Of a stretch of DNA of 64,000 nucleotides, positions 44,359-54,482 are shown piece after piece; position 1 is the first letter of the stretch; each line of letters starts with the position of its first letter. The notes below the pieces were generated by a model, which was given only the letters and a program-made list of their open reading frames with translations, searched no databases and was not told the DNA's origin. The stretch lies in assembly GCF_010093065.1 (NCBI RefSeq), contig NZ_CP048113.1, positions 1,240,001 through 1,304,000 of the forward strand. Direction: 5' to 3'. The translations under genes and the position numbers were made by a program. The stretch is from Chitinophaga agri (GTDB taxonomy: Bacteria; Bacteroidota; Bacteroidia; Chitinophagales; Chitinophagaceae).

Positions 44359-45660
44359 ATGTCTAGTAAGGACTTTCGTGCAGCCTCGCTCTGCCGGTTA
44401 CTTACCTGTTGTGTGCTGTTGCTCACAACAGCGATAACCGCCAAAGCACAGGATACCCTGCACATCAACCTTCCCGAGGCAGAGAAGCAGTTCCTTGAAA
44501 AGAACCTGCAGCTGCTGGCTGAAAAATACAATGTATCCATCGCGCAGGCCGAGATCATTCAGGCACGGTTATATAATAATCCAAACCTTACTTTCAGTGG
44601 TAACCTGTATAATCCTGCCAGGAAACAATTCTTCGATCTTGGTAACAGGACCGGTCAGTATGAAGTAGAGATCCAGCAAATGATCTCTCTCGCCGGAAAA
44701 AGGAATAAACAGATACAGCTAGCCCGTACCAATGCCAGCATGGCTGAAAATGCCTTCTTTGACCTGCTGCGTACCTTACGCTATACGCTACGCAGTACCT
44801 TTTATCAGACCTACTACCTGCAGCACTCCATGAAAGCCTATGAGGAGCAGATCGCTTCACTGGCAAAAATGGATGCTACCTATAAAGATCTGCAGCAAAA
44901 GGGGCTGGTCACGCTGAAAGATGCCGTACGCCTCCGCTCACTGCTGTATAGTCTGCGAGCCGACCGCACCAGTATGCAGAACCAGCTGAATGACCTGGAA
45001 GCAGCAATGCAGCTGCTCCTGCAGAATAACCATGCATGGTATGTGCTGGAGATGGCAGATACGGCGGTGAACGGTATTCCGGAAATCAGGCAGACAAGTC
45101 TGCAGAGCCTTGTGGACAGCGCCTATGCGAACAGACAGGACCTGCAGCTGGCACAGAACAGCATGCAGTACAACCAACAGAACTACCGCCTGCAGAAAGC
45201 AATGGCTGTACCCGACTTTTCACTGGGCGCCGCTTTTGATAAACGGGGTAGTTTCGTGGACAATGCTACCTTTTTAAATGTGGGTATAGACCTTCCTTTC
45301 TTCAACCGCAACCAGGGGAATATCAAAGCAGCAAAGTATAATGCCGATCAGGCGAAACTGCTGGTACAGCAGCAAACGCAGGCCGTAGAGAATGAAGTGC
45401 AGACGGCTTATGCGAAGGCGATCAATACGGATAAGATGCTGGAAACAATTGATCCGGCATTCCGCGGACAGTTCGAGCAACTGCTCAGCGCTATCACCGA
45501 CAACTTCCTGAAAAAGAATATCAGCCTGCTGGAACTGACCGACTTTTACGACTCCTATAAGGAGAATATGCTGCAACTGAATCAGCTGCAGAATGCCAGG
45601 ATGCAGGCCATTGAAACGCTCAACTTTGCTGTGGGCAAAACCTTGTTCAATAACAAATAA
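44359..45660 (+). CDS. czcC: TolC-family outer membrane channel of metal efflux (CzcC-like)
   Basis: This 433-residue protein has a signal peptide ending TAKA-Q and two outer-membrane-factor repeats rich in long helices (AEKQFLEKNLQLLAEKYNVSIAQAEIIQARLYNNPNL; VDSAYANRQDLQLAQNSMQYNQQNYRLQKA). CzcC trimers form the outer-membrane duct of the RND pump. It is followed by czcB (15 nt) and czcA (14 nt), which makes a classic three-gene heavy-metal efflux operon. The start follows a possible attenuator hairpin. Confidence 0.92.
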   Translation: MSSKDFRAASLCRLLTCCVLLLTTAITAKAQDTLHINLPEAEKQFLEKNLQLLAEKYNVSIAQAEIIQARLYNNPNLTFSGNLYNPARKQFFDLGNRTGQYEVEIQQMISLAGKRNKQIQLARTNASMAENAFFDLLRTLRYTLRSTFYQTYYLQHSMKAYEEQIASLAKMDATYKDLQQKGLVTLKDAVRLRSLLYSLRADRTSMQNQLNDLEAAMQLLLQNNHAWYVLEMADTAVNGIPEIRQTSLQSLVDSAYANRQDLQLAQNSMQYNQQNYRLQKAMAVPDFSLGAAFDKRGSFVDNATFLNVGIDLPFFNRNQGNIKAAKYNADQAKLLVQQQTQAVENEVQTAYAKAINTDKMLETIDPAFRGQFEQLLSAITDNFLKKNISLLELTDFYDSYKENMLQLNQLQNARMQAIETLNFAVGKTLFNNK

Positions 45661-45675
45661 CAACTGAAATCCGTC

Positions 45676-46755
45676 ATGAAATCTTTCGCTATATATATCC
45701 TTTCACTTGCTTTCACAGGCATGTTAGCTGCCTGCGGTTCTCATCATACGGAAACCAGGAAAGATGAACCAGCAGTATCCGATAGCCTGGTCAAAAACGT
45801 GGAAACCGCTCCCGCCACTATGGAAGCACCTTCAGAAACTATCAAACTGAATGGTAAGATCCAGCCCGATGAAGGGAAACAAGCCAAAGTATATGCGCTT
45901 GTAAGTGGTAAAATCAAAAGCGTACAGGTAGAACTGGGCGACTACGTCAAACAGGGCCAGGTACTGGCGGTACTGGAGAGTGCCGAAGTAGCCGGTATCA
46001 CCAACGATGTATCGATCGCAGCATCCAGCGTGGAGATGGCCAGGAAGAACATGGAGACACAAAAGTCCCTGTTTGAAGGCAACCTCGCTACCCAACAGGA
46101 TTATCTCTCTGCACAGATAGAATATAAAAAGGCACAGTCAGAACTGAACAGGGCCCGCCAGGTAGCAAATATCAGCGGTGGTAATAGCTCCGCTTACGCA
46201 CTCCGGGCGCCGATCAGTGGGTATGTAATTGAGAAAAACATCACTGGTAACTCTGAAGTGCGCCAGGATAACAGCAACAGTTTATTTACCGTAGCCGATC
46301 TGTCTACTGTATGGATCATTGCCAATGTATATGAATCAGATATTGCCAATATCCGTTTAGGCGATGAAGTGAGAGTGAAAACGCTTGCCAGCCCCGATAA
46401 GGAGTACCTGGGCAAGATCGATAAGATCTACAATGTGCTCGACCCGGCCAACCGTACCATGCAGGTACGTATCAGCATGCCGAACGCCAGCGGTGAATTA
46501 AAACCCGAGATGTTCGCTACCGTGAAAGTGAGCGCCAAAACCACCGGTGCAATACTCAGTATTCCGGCGAAGGCAATGGTGATGGACAATAGTAAACAGT
46601 TTGTAATTGTAAAGAAGGCAAACAAGCTGGAGATAAAGGAGATCAACCTGCTACGCAGAATTGACGACCGTGCGTTTATCTCCGGTCTCCAGGAAGGCGA
46701 CCAGGTGGTCACCTCCGCACAGGTCTTTATTTATGATGCGCTTAACCTTAAATAA
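45676..46755 (+). CDS. czcB: RND efflux periplasmic adaptor (CzcB-like)
   Basis: This 359-residue lipoprotein (lipobox MLAAC, C20) has a complete membrane-fusion layout: a barrel-sandwich start (VYALVSGKIKSVQVELGDYVKQGQVLAVLES), a helical hairpin (AASSVEMARKNMETQKSLFEGNLATQQDYLSAQIEYKKAQSELNRARQV), the second half of the lipoyl domain (LRAPISGYV), a beta-barrel and a membrane-proximal domain. It bridges CzcC and CzcA. Unlike the short adaptor at 34.2 kb it keeps the hairpin, so it is the functional partner of this pump. HHTET after the lipobox could bind metal. Confidence 0.93.
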   Translation: MKSFAIYILSLAFTGMLAACGSHHTETRKDEPAVSDSLVKNVETAPATMEAPSETIKLNGKIQPDEGKQAKVYALVSGKIKSVQVELGDYVKQGQVLAVLESAEVAGITNDVSIAASSVEMARKNMETQKSLFEGNLATQQDYLSAQIEYKKAQSELNRARQVANISGGNSSAYALRAPISGYVIEKNITGNSEVRQDNSNSLFTVADLSTVWIIANVYESDIANIRLGDEVRVKTLASPDKEYLGKIDKIYNVLDPANRTMQVRISMPNASGELKPEMFATVKVSAKTTGAILSIPAKAMVMDNSKQFVIVKKANKLEIKEINLLRRIDDRAFISGLQEGDQVVTSAQVFIYDALNLK

Positions 46756-46769
46756 CCAGGCAGGATCTT

Positions 46770-49700
46770 ATGCAGAAGATAATAAAATCAGTCATCGCCT
46801 TTTCTCTGAAGAACAGGCTCTTCATAGGTTTTGCTACGGTCATACTCATTATATGGGGTGTGATCGCGTTTAAAAAAATACCTATTGAAGCATTCCCGGA
46901 TGTAACAAATACACAGATCACCATCATCACGCAATGGCCCGGCAGAAGTGCGGAAGAAGTAGAGAAGTTTGTAACGGTGCCGATTGAAATAGCCATGAAT
47001 CCGGTACAGAAAAAAACCTCTGTACGTTCTACTACCGTGTTCGGATTATCCGTGGTAAAAGTCATCTTCGATGATGGTATAGACGACGCATTCGCCCGTC
47101 AGCAGGTCAACAACCTCCTGCGCGATGTTGAAATACCAGATGGAGCAGAACCAGATGTACAACCGCCCACCGGCCCTACGGGAGAGATATTCCGGTATAC
47201 GCTGGAGAGTAAAACGAAGACCGTCAAGGAACTGAAAACCCTGCAGGACTGGGTGATCGAACGCCGGTTACTGAATGTTCCGGGCGTAGGCGATGTTGTT
47301 AGTTTTGGTGGGGAAGTGAAGACATACGAGATCACGGTAAATCCGCAGAAGCTGGCCTCTTATGACATCACACCACTGGATGTATACAATGCTATTTCAA
47401 AAAGTAATATCAATGTGGGTGGCGACGTGATCGTCGATAACTCACAGTCGTATGTGGTGCGCGGTATCGGGTTACTGAATAACGCAGAGGAGATCGGCAA
47501 TATCATCGTTGATAATATCAATAATACGCCGATCCTGGTCAAGGACATCGCGCAGGTAGACATCTCAGCCCTGCCACGACTGGGCCAGGTAGGACGTGAC
47601 AAGCAGAATGATGTGGTAGAAGGGATCATCGTGATGCGTAAGGGAGAGAACCCGAGTGAGGTGATCAACCGCGTGGAAGAGCGTATTAAATATCTGAATG
47701 AGAAAGTACTGCCAGCCGATGTGAAGATCAACACGTTCTACAACCGTAACAACCTGATAGACTTCGCGACACATACAGTGCTGCATAACATGCTGGAAGG
47801 GATCATCTTCGTAACCGTGATCGTATTCCTGTTCATGGCTGACTGGCGTACGACCGTTATCGTTGCCATTGTAATACCACTGGCATTATTGTTTGCCTTC
47901 ATCTGCCTGACGTTAAAAGGTATGTCAGCCAACCTGCTGTCGATGGGGGCGATAGACTTCGGTATCATCATTGACGGCGCTGTCGTGATGGTGGAGGGGA
48001 TCTTCGTATTACTCGACCATAAGCAGCATCAGCTGGGGATGGAAAGATTCAACAAACTGTCCAAGCTGGGTATGATCAAACAGACCGGCGGCGAACTGGG
48101 TAAAGCGATCTTCTTCTCTAAACTGATCATCATTGCGGGATTGTTACCGATCTTCTCATTCGAGAAAGTAGAAGGTAAGATGTTCTCTCCACTGGCCTGG
48201 ACACTGGGCTTTGCATTGCTGGGTGCATTGTTACTGACGCTGACACTGATACCGTTGCTGAGTAGTATCCTGCTGAGGAAGAACGTGCGGGAGAAGCACA
48301 ATGTATTTGTGGAATGGCTCACCAATGGTGTAATGAAGTTGTTCTCCAGCACCTATCGTCATAAGAAGCTGACGCTGATCATGGCCAGTGCACTGGTGGT
48401 GGTAGGACTCTTCAACTTTAAATTCCTGGGGTCTGAGTTCCTGCCCGAACTGGATGAAGGAGCCATCTACATTCGTGCAACCTGTCCGCTGAGTGTTTCG
48501 CTGGAAGAATCCAAGACACTGGCCAATAAAATGCGCCGTATTATTCTTACCTTTCCTGAGGTGAAGCAGGTCATGTCGCAAACGGGCCGGCCTAATGATG
48601 GCACGGATGCTACAGGATTCTATAATATTGAATTCCATGTAGATATCTATCCGAAAAACGAATGGAAAAGCGGGATCAGTAAAGAAGAGCTGATCGACAA
48701 GATGCAGGAGGAACTCTCCGTCTATCCCGGAGTGAACCTGAACTTCTCCCAGCCTATCATGGATAACGTGGAAGAAGCCGTATCGGGCGTTAAGGGGTCG
48801 CTTTGTGTGAAGATCTATGGCGACAGTCTGACGTATACCGAGGCCCGCGCCAATGAGATCTACGATATTATGAAAGACATTCCGGGGGTAACCGATCTGG
48901 GTGTGATCAAAAATATCGGTCAGCCGGAGATGAGAATTGACCTGGATGAAAATAAAATGGCACTTTATGGCGTTACTACAGCGGACGCAAATGCGATCAT
49001 CGAAATGGCGATCGGGGGTAAAGCCATCACACAGATCTATGAGGGAGAGCGTAAATTCCAGTTACGTCTGCGCTATGAAGAGAAATACCGTAACACGGCG
49101 GAATCTATCAGTAATCTGATGGTCCCTACCCTCCGCGGTGCACGTGTGCCAATTAAAAATATTGCCACTATCCGTACACTTACCGGACCAAGTATTATCT
49201 TTAGGGACGATAACCAGCGTTATACGGCGGTGAAATTCTCCATCCGCGGACGTGACATGGGTAGTGCAGTTGCAGAAGCACAGGAAAAAGTAAACAAGCA
49301 GGTAAAGCTGGATAAAGGATATGAAATGCAGTGGGCCGGGGATTTCGAAAATCAGCAGCGTGCTACCAAACGCCTGACGGAGGTAGTGCCTATCAGCCTG
49401 ATGATCATCTTCCTGATATTGTTCGTCATGTTCGGAAATGTAAAAGACGCGGGACTTGTATTGATCAATGTACCATTTGCCATCATCGGGGGTATTGCTG
49501 CACTGCTTATATCCGGGACAAACTTTAGTATTTCTGCGGGTATCGGCTTCATTGCATTGTTCGGTATCTGTATACAGAACGGGGTGATCCTCATATCGGT
49601 ATTCAAAAATAATATGCAGTCGGTGAAACGACATGAATTTAATAAGCATACATTAGAAACAGCCATAAAAGACGGGGTACGTACGAGGGTACGTCCAGTG

Positions 49701-49892
49701 GTGATGACAGCGCTGATGGCTGCTATCGGACTATTACCGGCAGCTCTGTCCAAGGGAATTGGTTCTGAGACTTCCAAACCGTTGGCCATAGTAGTAATAG
49801 GCGGCTTGATCACTGCCACCGTACTAACGCTGCTGGTATTTCCATTGTTCTTCTACCTGGGTTACAGGAAGATGGGACAGAAGCTGGATTAA
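46770..49892 (+). CDS. czcA: Heavy-metal efflux RND pump (CzcA-like)
   Basis: This 1,040-residue inner-membrane pump has the RND layout of 12 transmembrane helices and two large periplasmic loops. The TM4 signature is DFGIIIDGAVVMVEG (D396, D402, E409), which matches the CzcA type for divalent cations (Zn, Co, Cd, Ni) rather than the Cu/Ag type. It takes ions from periplasm or cytoplasm by proton antiport and passes them through CzcB and CzcC. It is the last gene of the operon, and a hairpin follows at 49983-50012. No regulator is adjacent; the nearest two-component system is at 32 kb. Confidence 0.95.
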   Translation: MQKIIKSVIAFSLKNRLFIGFATVILIIWGVIAFKKIPIEAFPDVTNTQITIITQWPGRSAEEVEKFVTVPIEIAMNPVQKKTSVRSTTVFGLSVVKVIFDDGIDDAFARQQVNNLLRDVEIPDGAEPDVQPPTGPTGEIFRYTLESKTKTVKELKTLQDWVIERRLLNVPGVGDVVSFGGEVKTYEITVNPQKLASYDITPLDVYNAISKSNINVGGDVIVDNSQSYVVRGIGLLNNAEEIGNIIVDNINNTPILVKDIAQVDISALPRLGQVGRDKQNDVVEGIIVMRKGENPSEVINRVEERIKYLNEKVLPADVKINTFYNRNNLIDFATHTVLHNMLEGIIFVTVIVFLFMADWRTTVIVAIVIPLALLFAFICLTLKGMSANLLSMGAIDFGIIIDGAVVMVEGIFVLLDHKQHQLGMERFNKLSKLGMIKQTGGELGKAIFFSKLIIIAGLLPIFSFEKVEGKMFSPLAWTLGFALLGALLLTLTLIPLLSSILLRKNVREKHNVFVEWLTNGVMKLFSSTYRHKKLTLIMASALVVVGLFNFKFLGSEFLPELDEGAIYIRATCPLSVSLEESKTLANKMRRIILTFPEVKQVMSQTGRPNDGTDATGFYNIEFHVDIYPKNEWKSGISKEELIDKMQEELSVYPGVNLNFSQPIMDNVEEAVSGVKGSLCVKIYGDSLTYTEARANEIYDIMKDIPGVTDLGVIKNIGQPEMRIDLDENKMALYGVTTADANAIIEMAIGGKAITQIYEGERKFQLRLRYEEKYRNTAESISNLMVPTLRGARVPIKNIATIRTLTGPSIIFRDDNQRYTAVKFSIRGRDMGSAVAEAQEKVNKQVKLDKGYEMQWAGDFENQQRATKRLTEVVPISLMIIFLILFVMFGNVKDAGLVLINVPFAIIGGIAALLISGTNFSISAGIGFIALFGICIQNGVILISVFKNNMQSVKRHEFNKHTLETAIKDGVRTRVRPVVMTALMAAIGLLPAALSKGIGSETSKPLAIVVIGGLITATVLTLLVFPLFFYLGYRKMGQKLD

Positions 49893-50223
49893 TCAGGAAT
49901 TAAGCAGCAGGAATTGCTGCTACTTATGTTCCTGTAGTGGGCAAATAACCTGAGAATAAGCAGGAGATATTACCCAGTAAGAAATAGGCGCTTCCTAACC
50001 GAAGCGCCTATTCTAATTAATAAGCCGTCTCTTACCACCTCTCAGTCCCTGATTCCTAATTCCCGATCCCTAATTATCTAGCCCCTTTTTCCTATCAGAA
50101 CTAATTCTCTTTCTGGTTGTTAAGTAGATAGACGAGGCCTGTCAACAATTCAGGTATTTTTGTTATATTGATAAAAATTATAAACCTAACGGTAATCCCA
50201 AGATCATCCAAAATCGCCACAGT
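49893..50223. other. Intergenic region between czcA and the TonB-dependent receptor
   Basis: This 331-bp spacer holds a 7-bp hairpin (AGCAGCA / TGCTGCT, 49903-49921), a 12-bp hairpin (49983-50012), and a short degenerate pyrimidine-rich repeat of the form CCCTGATTCCTAATTCCCGA (about 50045-50080). No ORF or clear promoter was found. Confidence 0.55.
49983..50012 (+). terminator. Probable terminator of czcCBA
   Basis: A perfect 12-bp stem (AATAGGCGCTTC / GAAGCGCCTATT) has a 6-nt loop and lies 91 nt after the czcA stop. The T-tract is weak. Confidence 0.65.
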
Positions 50224-52980
50224 ATGAAAAACTACTTACAACTCACCTGTTTGTGTGCCCTCATGTTACTCATGAACCTGTCTTCTGTCGTCTATGCACA
50301 GCAGCAACAGACTATTACAGGTACTGTAACAGACAAAACAACAGGCAATCCTCTTCCAGGCGTCACTGTCAGTGTAAAAGGCTCTTTATCCGGGACTATT
50401 ACCGACGGCACCGGCAACTTCAGGTACAACACCAACCGGCAGTTTCCCCTGACGCTGATCTTTTCCTCAGTGGGCTATTCCAACAACTCATTAGTGGTCG
50501 ACGGGCCCGGTCATGTTACCGTGCAACTTACCTCTACGGAGATCCTGGGAGAAGAAATTGTTGTTGCCGCCAGCCGTGTGTCTCAAAGTATACTGGAGTC
50601 GCCGGTATCTATTGAGAAACTGAATGCCACGGCGATACGGGAATCGGCAACACCCAGCTTTTATGACGCCCTACCCTCTCTGAAAGGGGTGGAATCCAGC
50701 GTCCAGAGCCTCACCTTCCGTACCATCACGACCAGGGGTTTCAACACAAATGGTAACACCCGTTTTAATCAGCTGATGGATGGTATGGACAACCAGGCTC
50801 CTGGCCTGAACTTCTCCGTAGGTAATATTGTAGGCATCTCGGAACTGGATGTGGCCAGCGTAGAATTACTGCCAGGCGCCAGCTCCGCGTTATATGGAGC
50901 AGGTGGTATGAACGGTACCCTGCTGATGACCAGCAAAAGCCCTTTCGAATACCAGGGTCTTAGTCTGAAACTACAGGCAGGGATCAACCATCTTGGTAAG
51001 AAACAGCAGAACTATGTTGGCTTCATCCCTGATGTCACCGCCCGTTATGCGAAAGCTTTCGGGAAATTCGCCTTTAAACTGAACTTCGGTTTTATGCAGG
51101 CAGACGACTGGCAGGCTGTTGACTCTACCAATTTCGACCGGTTGAACCTCCGTACCAAAGCAGGAACTTCTCACGCGACCGACCCGAATTATGATGGCGT
51201 GAACGTCTACGGTGATGAGATCACCAATACTTTTGGGGCAACAGGCGGATTACTCAATGGGCAGGCAGTGTCCCGCACGGGTTACAGGGAAAGAGACCTG
51301 GTGGACTACGGCACCCGCAGCCTGAAAACAGGCGCCGCCTTCCACTATAAGGTAACGGACAATACAGAGGTGATCCTCCAGGGTAACTGGGGTACCGGTA
51401 CAACTGTATATACGGGTTCTGACCGCTATTCCCTGCGTAAATTCAACCTGGGGCAGTATAAGCTTGAAGTACGTGGTAAACGCTTCTTTGTACGTGGTTA
51501 CACCACACAGGAGCGTTCCGGCGAAGCATACAATGCCACCGCCCTGGGTACGATCATGAACGAGGCCTATAATCCGAGTGTGGTAAGAGATGGCAGCGGC
51601 AACGTGATCGGTGGATGGTTTGCAGAATATGCCACTGTTTACAACCAGGCAAGAGCGGGTGTATTCCCGGGCGCGCCAGGTGTAAAGACCAATGAACAGG
51701 CACATGCCATCGCCAGGTCCTACGCTGACAGAAACCGCCTGCAACCAGGTTCCGCTACCTTCAACCAGGCAAAGGAAACCATTACCAGTAATTATATCGG
51801 TTTTGGTGCCGGTAGGAACGGTGCTAAGTTCAACGATAAAACAAACCTCTATCACTACGAAGGTTTCTACGACTTCAGCGATCATATAAAAATACTGGAA
51901 GTGCAGGCAGGCGCCTCTTTACGGCGCTACGCCCTGAACTCTGACGGTACCATCTTTGACGATGCCGACAAGGATATTAAGATAGATGAATACGGCGCGT
52001 ATCTGCAGGTGGGAAAGAAACTGGTGAACGAGCGGATCAAGCTGACCGGTTCCATCCGTTATGACAAGAACGAGAATTTTGACGGTCGCTTTACGCCACG
52101 TTTATCAGGCGTATTCACCGTAGCACCGCGTCATAATATCCGTCTCTCCTTCCAGACCGCTTACCGCAATCCAACCAACCAGGACCAGTACATCGACCTC
52201 CCAATCCGTGCGAATACGCGTCTGATAGGAGGTTTACCTGAATTGCTGAACAAGTACAACCTGAATACCAATAAAGGCTACACGCAGGCGAGCGTACAGC
52301 GTTATGCGGCAACCGGCGATCCTACCCAGTTACAGCAATATACATTCAACAAATTCAGGCCTGAAAGCGTGAGCGCCTACGAGATCGGTTATAAGGGTCT
52401 GATCAAAAACCGCTTACTGATCGACGCTTATTACTACTACAGTTCGTACAAGAACTTCCTGTCGTACGTGGCGCTGATACAGCCTACACAGCCACTGGCA
52501 CAGGACCCTGCACTGAACAGCGCCAGGATCTTCGCTACGTACGTGAACAATCCTGAAAAGGTAAGCGCGCAGGGCGGAGCGCTCGGACTGGACTACCTGA
52601 TCCACAGCTGGACATTATCCGGTAACTTCTCCTACAATGCACTGACCGATAGCAAAAATGAGCTGGACAATGCATTCAACACACCTAAATACCGTTTCAA
52701 TATTGGCGTAGCCAATAAGAACATTGCGAAAAACCTTGGTTTCAACGTGATGTATCGCTGGCAGGATGCGTTCACCTGGAGCTCCAGCTTCGTAAGAGGT
52801 GATGTATCGGCTTATGGTACGATCGATGCACAGGTGAATTACAGGATACCTAAGATCAAGGGAACGATCAAGGTGGGTGGTTCTAATATAACTAACCACT
52901 ACTTCCAGACATCCTTCGGTAATCCGAAAGCAGGCGGTATTTATTATGTAGCAGTGTTGTTTGATGACCTGCTGAGATAG
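50224..52980 (+). CDS. TonB-dependent outer membrane receptor
   Basis: This 918-residue protein has a signal peptide ending VYAQ, a carboxypeptidase-regulatory-like domain (about 30-115, GTVTDKTTGNPLPGVTVSVKG), a plug (about 125-235, with FNQLMDGMDNQAPG and SSALYGAGGMNGTLLMTSK) and a 22-strand-type barrel. The last strands give VRYRIPKIKGTIKVGGSN-like repeats and a hydrophobic C-terminus (YYVAVLFDDLLR). No SusD gene follows, and the plug lacks the SusC-specific pattern, so it is a stand-alone TonB-dependent transporter. The substrate is unknown. Its position after a metal pump is suggestive but weak. Confidence 0.92.
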   Translation: MKNYLQLTCLCALMLLMNLSSVVYAQQQQTITGTVTDKTTGNPLPGVTVSVKGSLSGTITDGTGNFRYNTNRQFPLTLIFSSVGYSNNSLVVDGPGHVTVQLTSTEILGEEIVVAASRVSQSILESPVSIEKLNATAIRESATPSFYDALPSLKGVESSVQSLTFRTITTRGFNTNGNTRFNQLMDGMDNQAPGLNFSVGNIVGISELDVASVELLPGASSALYGAGGMNGTLLMTSKSPFEYQGLSLKLQAGINHLGKKQQNYVGFIPDVTARYAKAFGKFAFKLNFGFMQADDWQAVDSTNFDRLNLRTKAGTSHATDPNYDGVNVYGDEITNTFGATGGLLNGQAVSRTGYRERDLVDYGTRSLKTGAAFHYKVTDNTEVILQGNWGTGTTVYTGSDRYSLRKFNLGQYKLEVRGKRFFVRGYTTQERSGEAYNATALGTIMNEAYNPSVVRDGSGNVIGGWFAEYATVYNQARAGVFPGAPGVKTNEQAHAIARSYADRNRLQPGSATFNQAKETITSNYIGFGAGRNGAKFNDKTNLYHYEGFYDFSDHIKILEVQAGASLRRYALNSDGTIFDDADKDIKIDEYGAYLQVGKKLVNERIKLTGSIRYDKNENFDGRFTPRLSGVFTVAPRHNIRLSFQTAYRNPTNQDQYIDLPIRANTRLIGGLPELLNKYNLNTNKGYTQASVQRYAATGDPTQLQQYTFNKFRPESVSAYEIGYKGLIKNRLLIDAYYYYSSYKNFLSYVALIQPTQPLAQDPALNSARIFATYVNNPEKVSAQGGALGLDYLIHSWTLSGNFSYNALTDSKNELDNAFNTPKYRFNIGVANKNIAKNLGFNVMYRWQDAFTWSSSFVRGDVSAYGTIDAQVNYRIPKIKGTIKVGGSNITNHYFQTSFGNPKAGGIYYVAVLFDDLLR

Positions 52981-52993
52981 TAACTACCCGATA

Positions 52994-53043
52994 TAGAACA
53001 GGAAGGGCCGTTCACTATGTGGTGAACGGCCCTTCCTGTTCTA
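52994..53043. terminator. Strong bidirectional terminator
   Basis: A 22-bp perfect stem (TAGAACAGGAAGGGCCGTTCAC and its complement) with a 6-nt loop lies between the convergent receptor and glycosidase-like genes. Confidence 0.88.
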
Positions 53044-53069
53044 TAACATTGTCGTACGACAGCAATTAA

Positions 53070-54380
53070 TTATTTATTTTTCTCCGCCCATTCGCGCAAC
53101 ATAACGATAGCGTCATACAGCACGCCTGCTTCTCCCCTGAAATCGCCGGAACCTTTGGGCGCACCGGTACGCACATCATACCATTCGTAAAACCCTTTAT
53201 TCGCCAGTGTTCTTTCTATAATAGGCTGCAACTCTGCTACCGCTTCTTTCACCATACCATTCTCAATCAGCGCCTGTATCATCCTGCCACCGAACCAGGT
53301 CCAGTCGCCTCCGTTCTGATAGACGTAAGGATGCATGTTAGGGAAAAGTTCCGCCGGATAGGGAGGATATACCGTAATGCCGATGGTTGCATGTTTTTCT
53401 TTCGCAGCCGCAGCGACCATTTGTTGATTGATAGCGGCTATTTCTTTCGGTGTATTAAAACCCGCGAGTATAGCACAGGCAGAACCACCGGTATATAACA
53501 GGGCGTTTTCATTAAACGAAGCGGGGAACGGGCTACCATCAAGATACAGATGAGGAATGTACTTCTGCACGTCTGCTTTCCAGAGATATTTGCGCACATT
53601 CTTTTTTATCTCAGCAGCAGTTGCCGCCCAGTCTTTTTGTGTATGGTAAGCCGCAGGTTTGATTGCGAGGAAATCGTGTATGGCCATTACATACATCGCG
53701 TTGTCATATACATCTATTGCCCATTTCGTCTTATCATTAATACGAACACCCCAGCCGGTTTCAGGTTGTACATCGCCCCAGTCAACCGTCGTAGCACCTT
53801 TTACAAGACCATACTTTTCTTCCCACCTGTCGTTCAGGATGTATAATAAAGCCTCTTCCAGCCGGCGGATGACTTTCTTCCCTCCTATCTCTTCTTCCAG
53901 TATACCACGATCACCCGTCACATCGATATATTTTCTGACAGCCTGCAACAACGACGATTCCTGGTCGGTCTCCACTGTGTTCTTATGAGCGGCCCACTCA
54001 GGTGCGAGATCGGCATAACGGTATTCATAACCGGCGCCTGTGCCCATCTTCTTTTTATCGATCATGCCATCGACAATATCACCACCATCTCCCTGCATTT
54101 TCAGGAACAGCAGCAGCATCGATTTCACTTCTTCTTTCGGGTGTGTTTTAAGAGATCCTTTGATGAAAGTGTTCAGGTCACGGATCCAGACCTCTCCATA
54201 GGAAGTACCGGCCGTAAAGCCAGTCAGGAGACGCAGCGACCTGGCTTGTATCGTATCCAGGCGGGTGTCATGGAGAATAGTCAGCGACAGACCTTTTTTA
54301 GTGGTTTTCTGCGCGGAAGCTGGTGCGTGGAATGCCAGCGTCGATAAGGCAATGAGCAGGTAAGTTAAGCGTATACGCAT
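53070..54380 (-). CDS. Secreted (alpha/alpha)6-barrel glycosidase-like protein
   Basis: This 436-residue protein has a signal peptide ending ASAQ. The sequence is a run of helices with motifs seen in six-hairpin glycosidases: GEVWIRDLNTFIKGSL, ETDQESSLLQAVRKYI, WAIDVYDNAMYVMAIHDFLA and NGGDWTWFGGRMIQALIENG. The Asp and Glu in these loops are candidates for catalysis. The pattern is closest to the invertase/amylo-alpha-1,6-glucosidase-like clan, but I cannot name a family. It is divergent from the kinase gene, from which it is separated by a pair of 12-bp direct repeats. Confidence 0.75.
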   Translation of the reverse strand: MRIRLTYLLIALSTLAFHAPASAQKTTKKGLSLTILHDTRLDTIQARSLRLLTGFTAGTSYGEVWIRDLNTFIKGSLKTHPKEEVKSMLLLFLKMQGDGGDIVDGMIDKKKMGTGAGYEYRYADLAPEWAAHKNTVETDQESSLLQAVRKYIDVTGDRGILEEEIGGKKVIRRLEEALLYILNDRWEEKYGLVKGATTVDWGDVQPETGWGVRINDKTKWAIDVYDNAMYVMAIHDFLAIKPAAYHTQKDWAATAAEIKKNVRKYLWKADVQKYIPHLYLDGSPFPASFNENALLYTGGSACAILAGFNTPKEIAAINQQMVAAAAKEKHATIGITVYPPYPAELFPNMHPYVYQNGGDWTWFGGRMIQALIENGMVKEAVAELQPIIERTLANKGFYEWYDVRTGAPKGSGDFRGEAGVLYDAIVMLREWAEKNK

Positions 54381-54404
54381 ATGAAAGCATGTTCAGTTTA
54401 CATA

Positions 54405-54436
54405 CAAATGTACAAACATGATTTCATATGTACAAA
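54405..54436 (-). promoter_or_regulatory. Promoter of the glycosidase-like gene
   Basis: On the minus strand, TTTG (54436-54433), a 20-bp spacer and TACATTTG (54412-54405) match the consensus fully. The leader is about 18 nt. Both elements fall within the 12-bp direct repeats. Confidence 0.7.
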
Positions 54437-54439
54437 CAT
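54408..54439. repeat. Direct repeat ATGTACAAACAT x2, 20 bp apart
   Basis: The two exact 12-bp copies (54408-54419 and 54428-54439) have a start-to-start distance of 20 bp, about two helical turns. They overlap the -7 and -33 elements of the glycosidase-like promoter and lie 31 bp before the -7 box of the divergent kinase gene, so they could be an operator. Confidence 0.55.
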
Positions 54440-54470
54440 AATAGTAGGAAGGTAATACAAGGTAACCCTG

Positions 54471-54478
54471 TATATTTG
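54471..54478 (+). promoter_or_regulatory. -7 box of the APH-fold kinase gene
   Basis: TATATTTG is a full match, and only 4 nt (CGCC) separate it from ATG 54483. The expected start site is at or within a few nt of the ATG, which implies a leaderless mRNA. Confidence 0.5.
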
Positions 54479-54482
54479 CGCC

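Noticed and set aside
50038..50082. Mobile-element end
   Set aside because: The pyrimidine-rich CCCTGATTCCTAATTCCCGA-type repeat is short and degenerate, with no transposase or inverted ends nearby.
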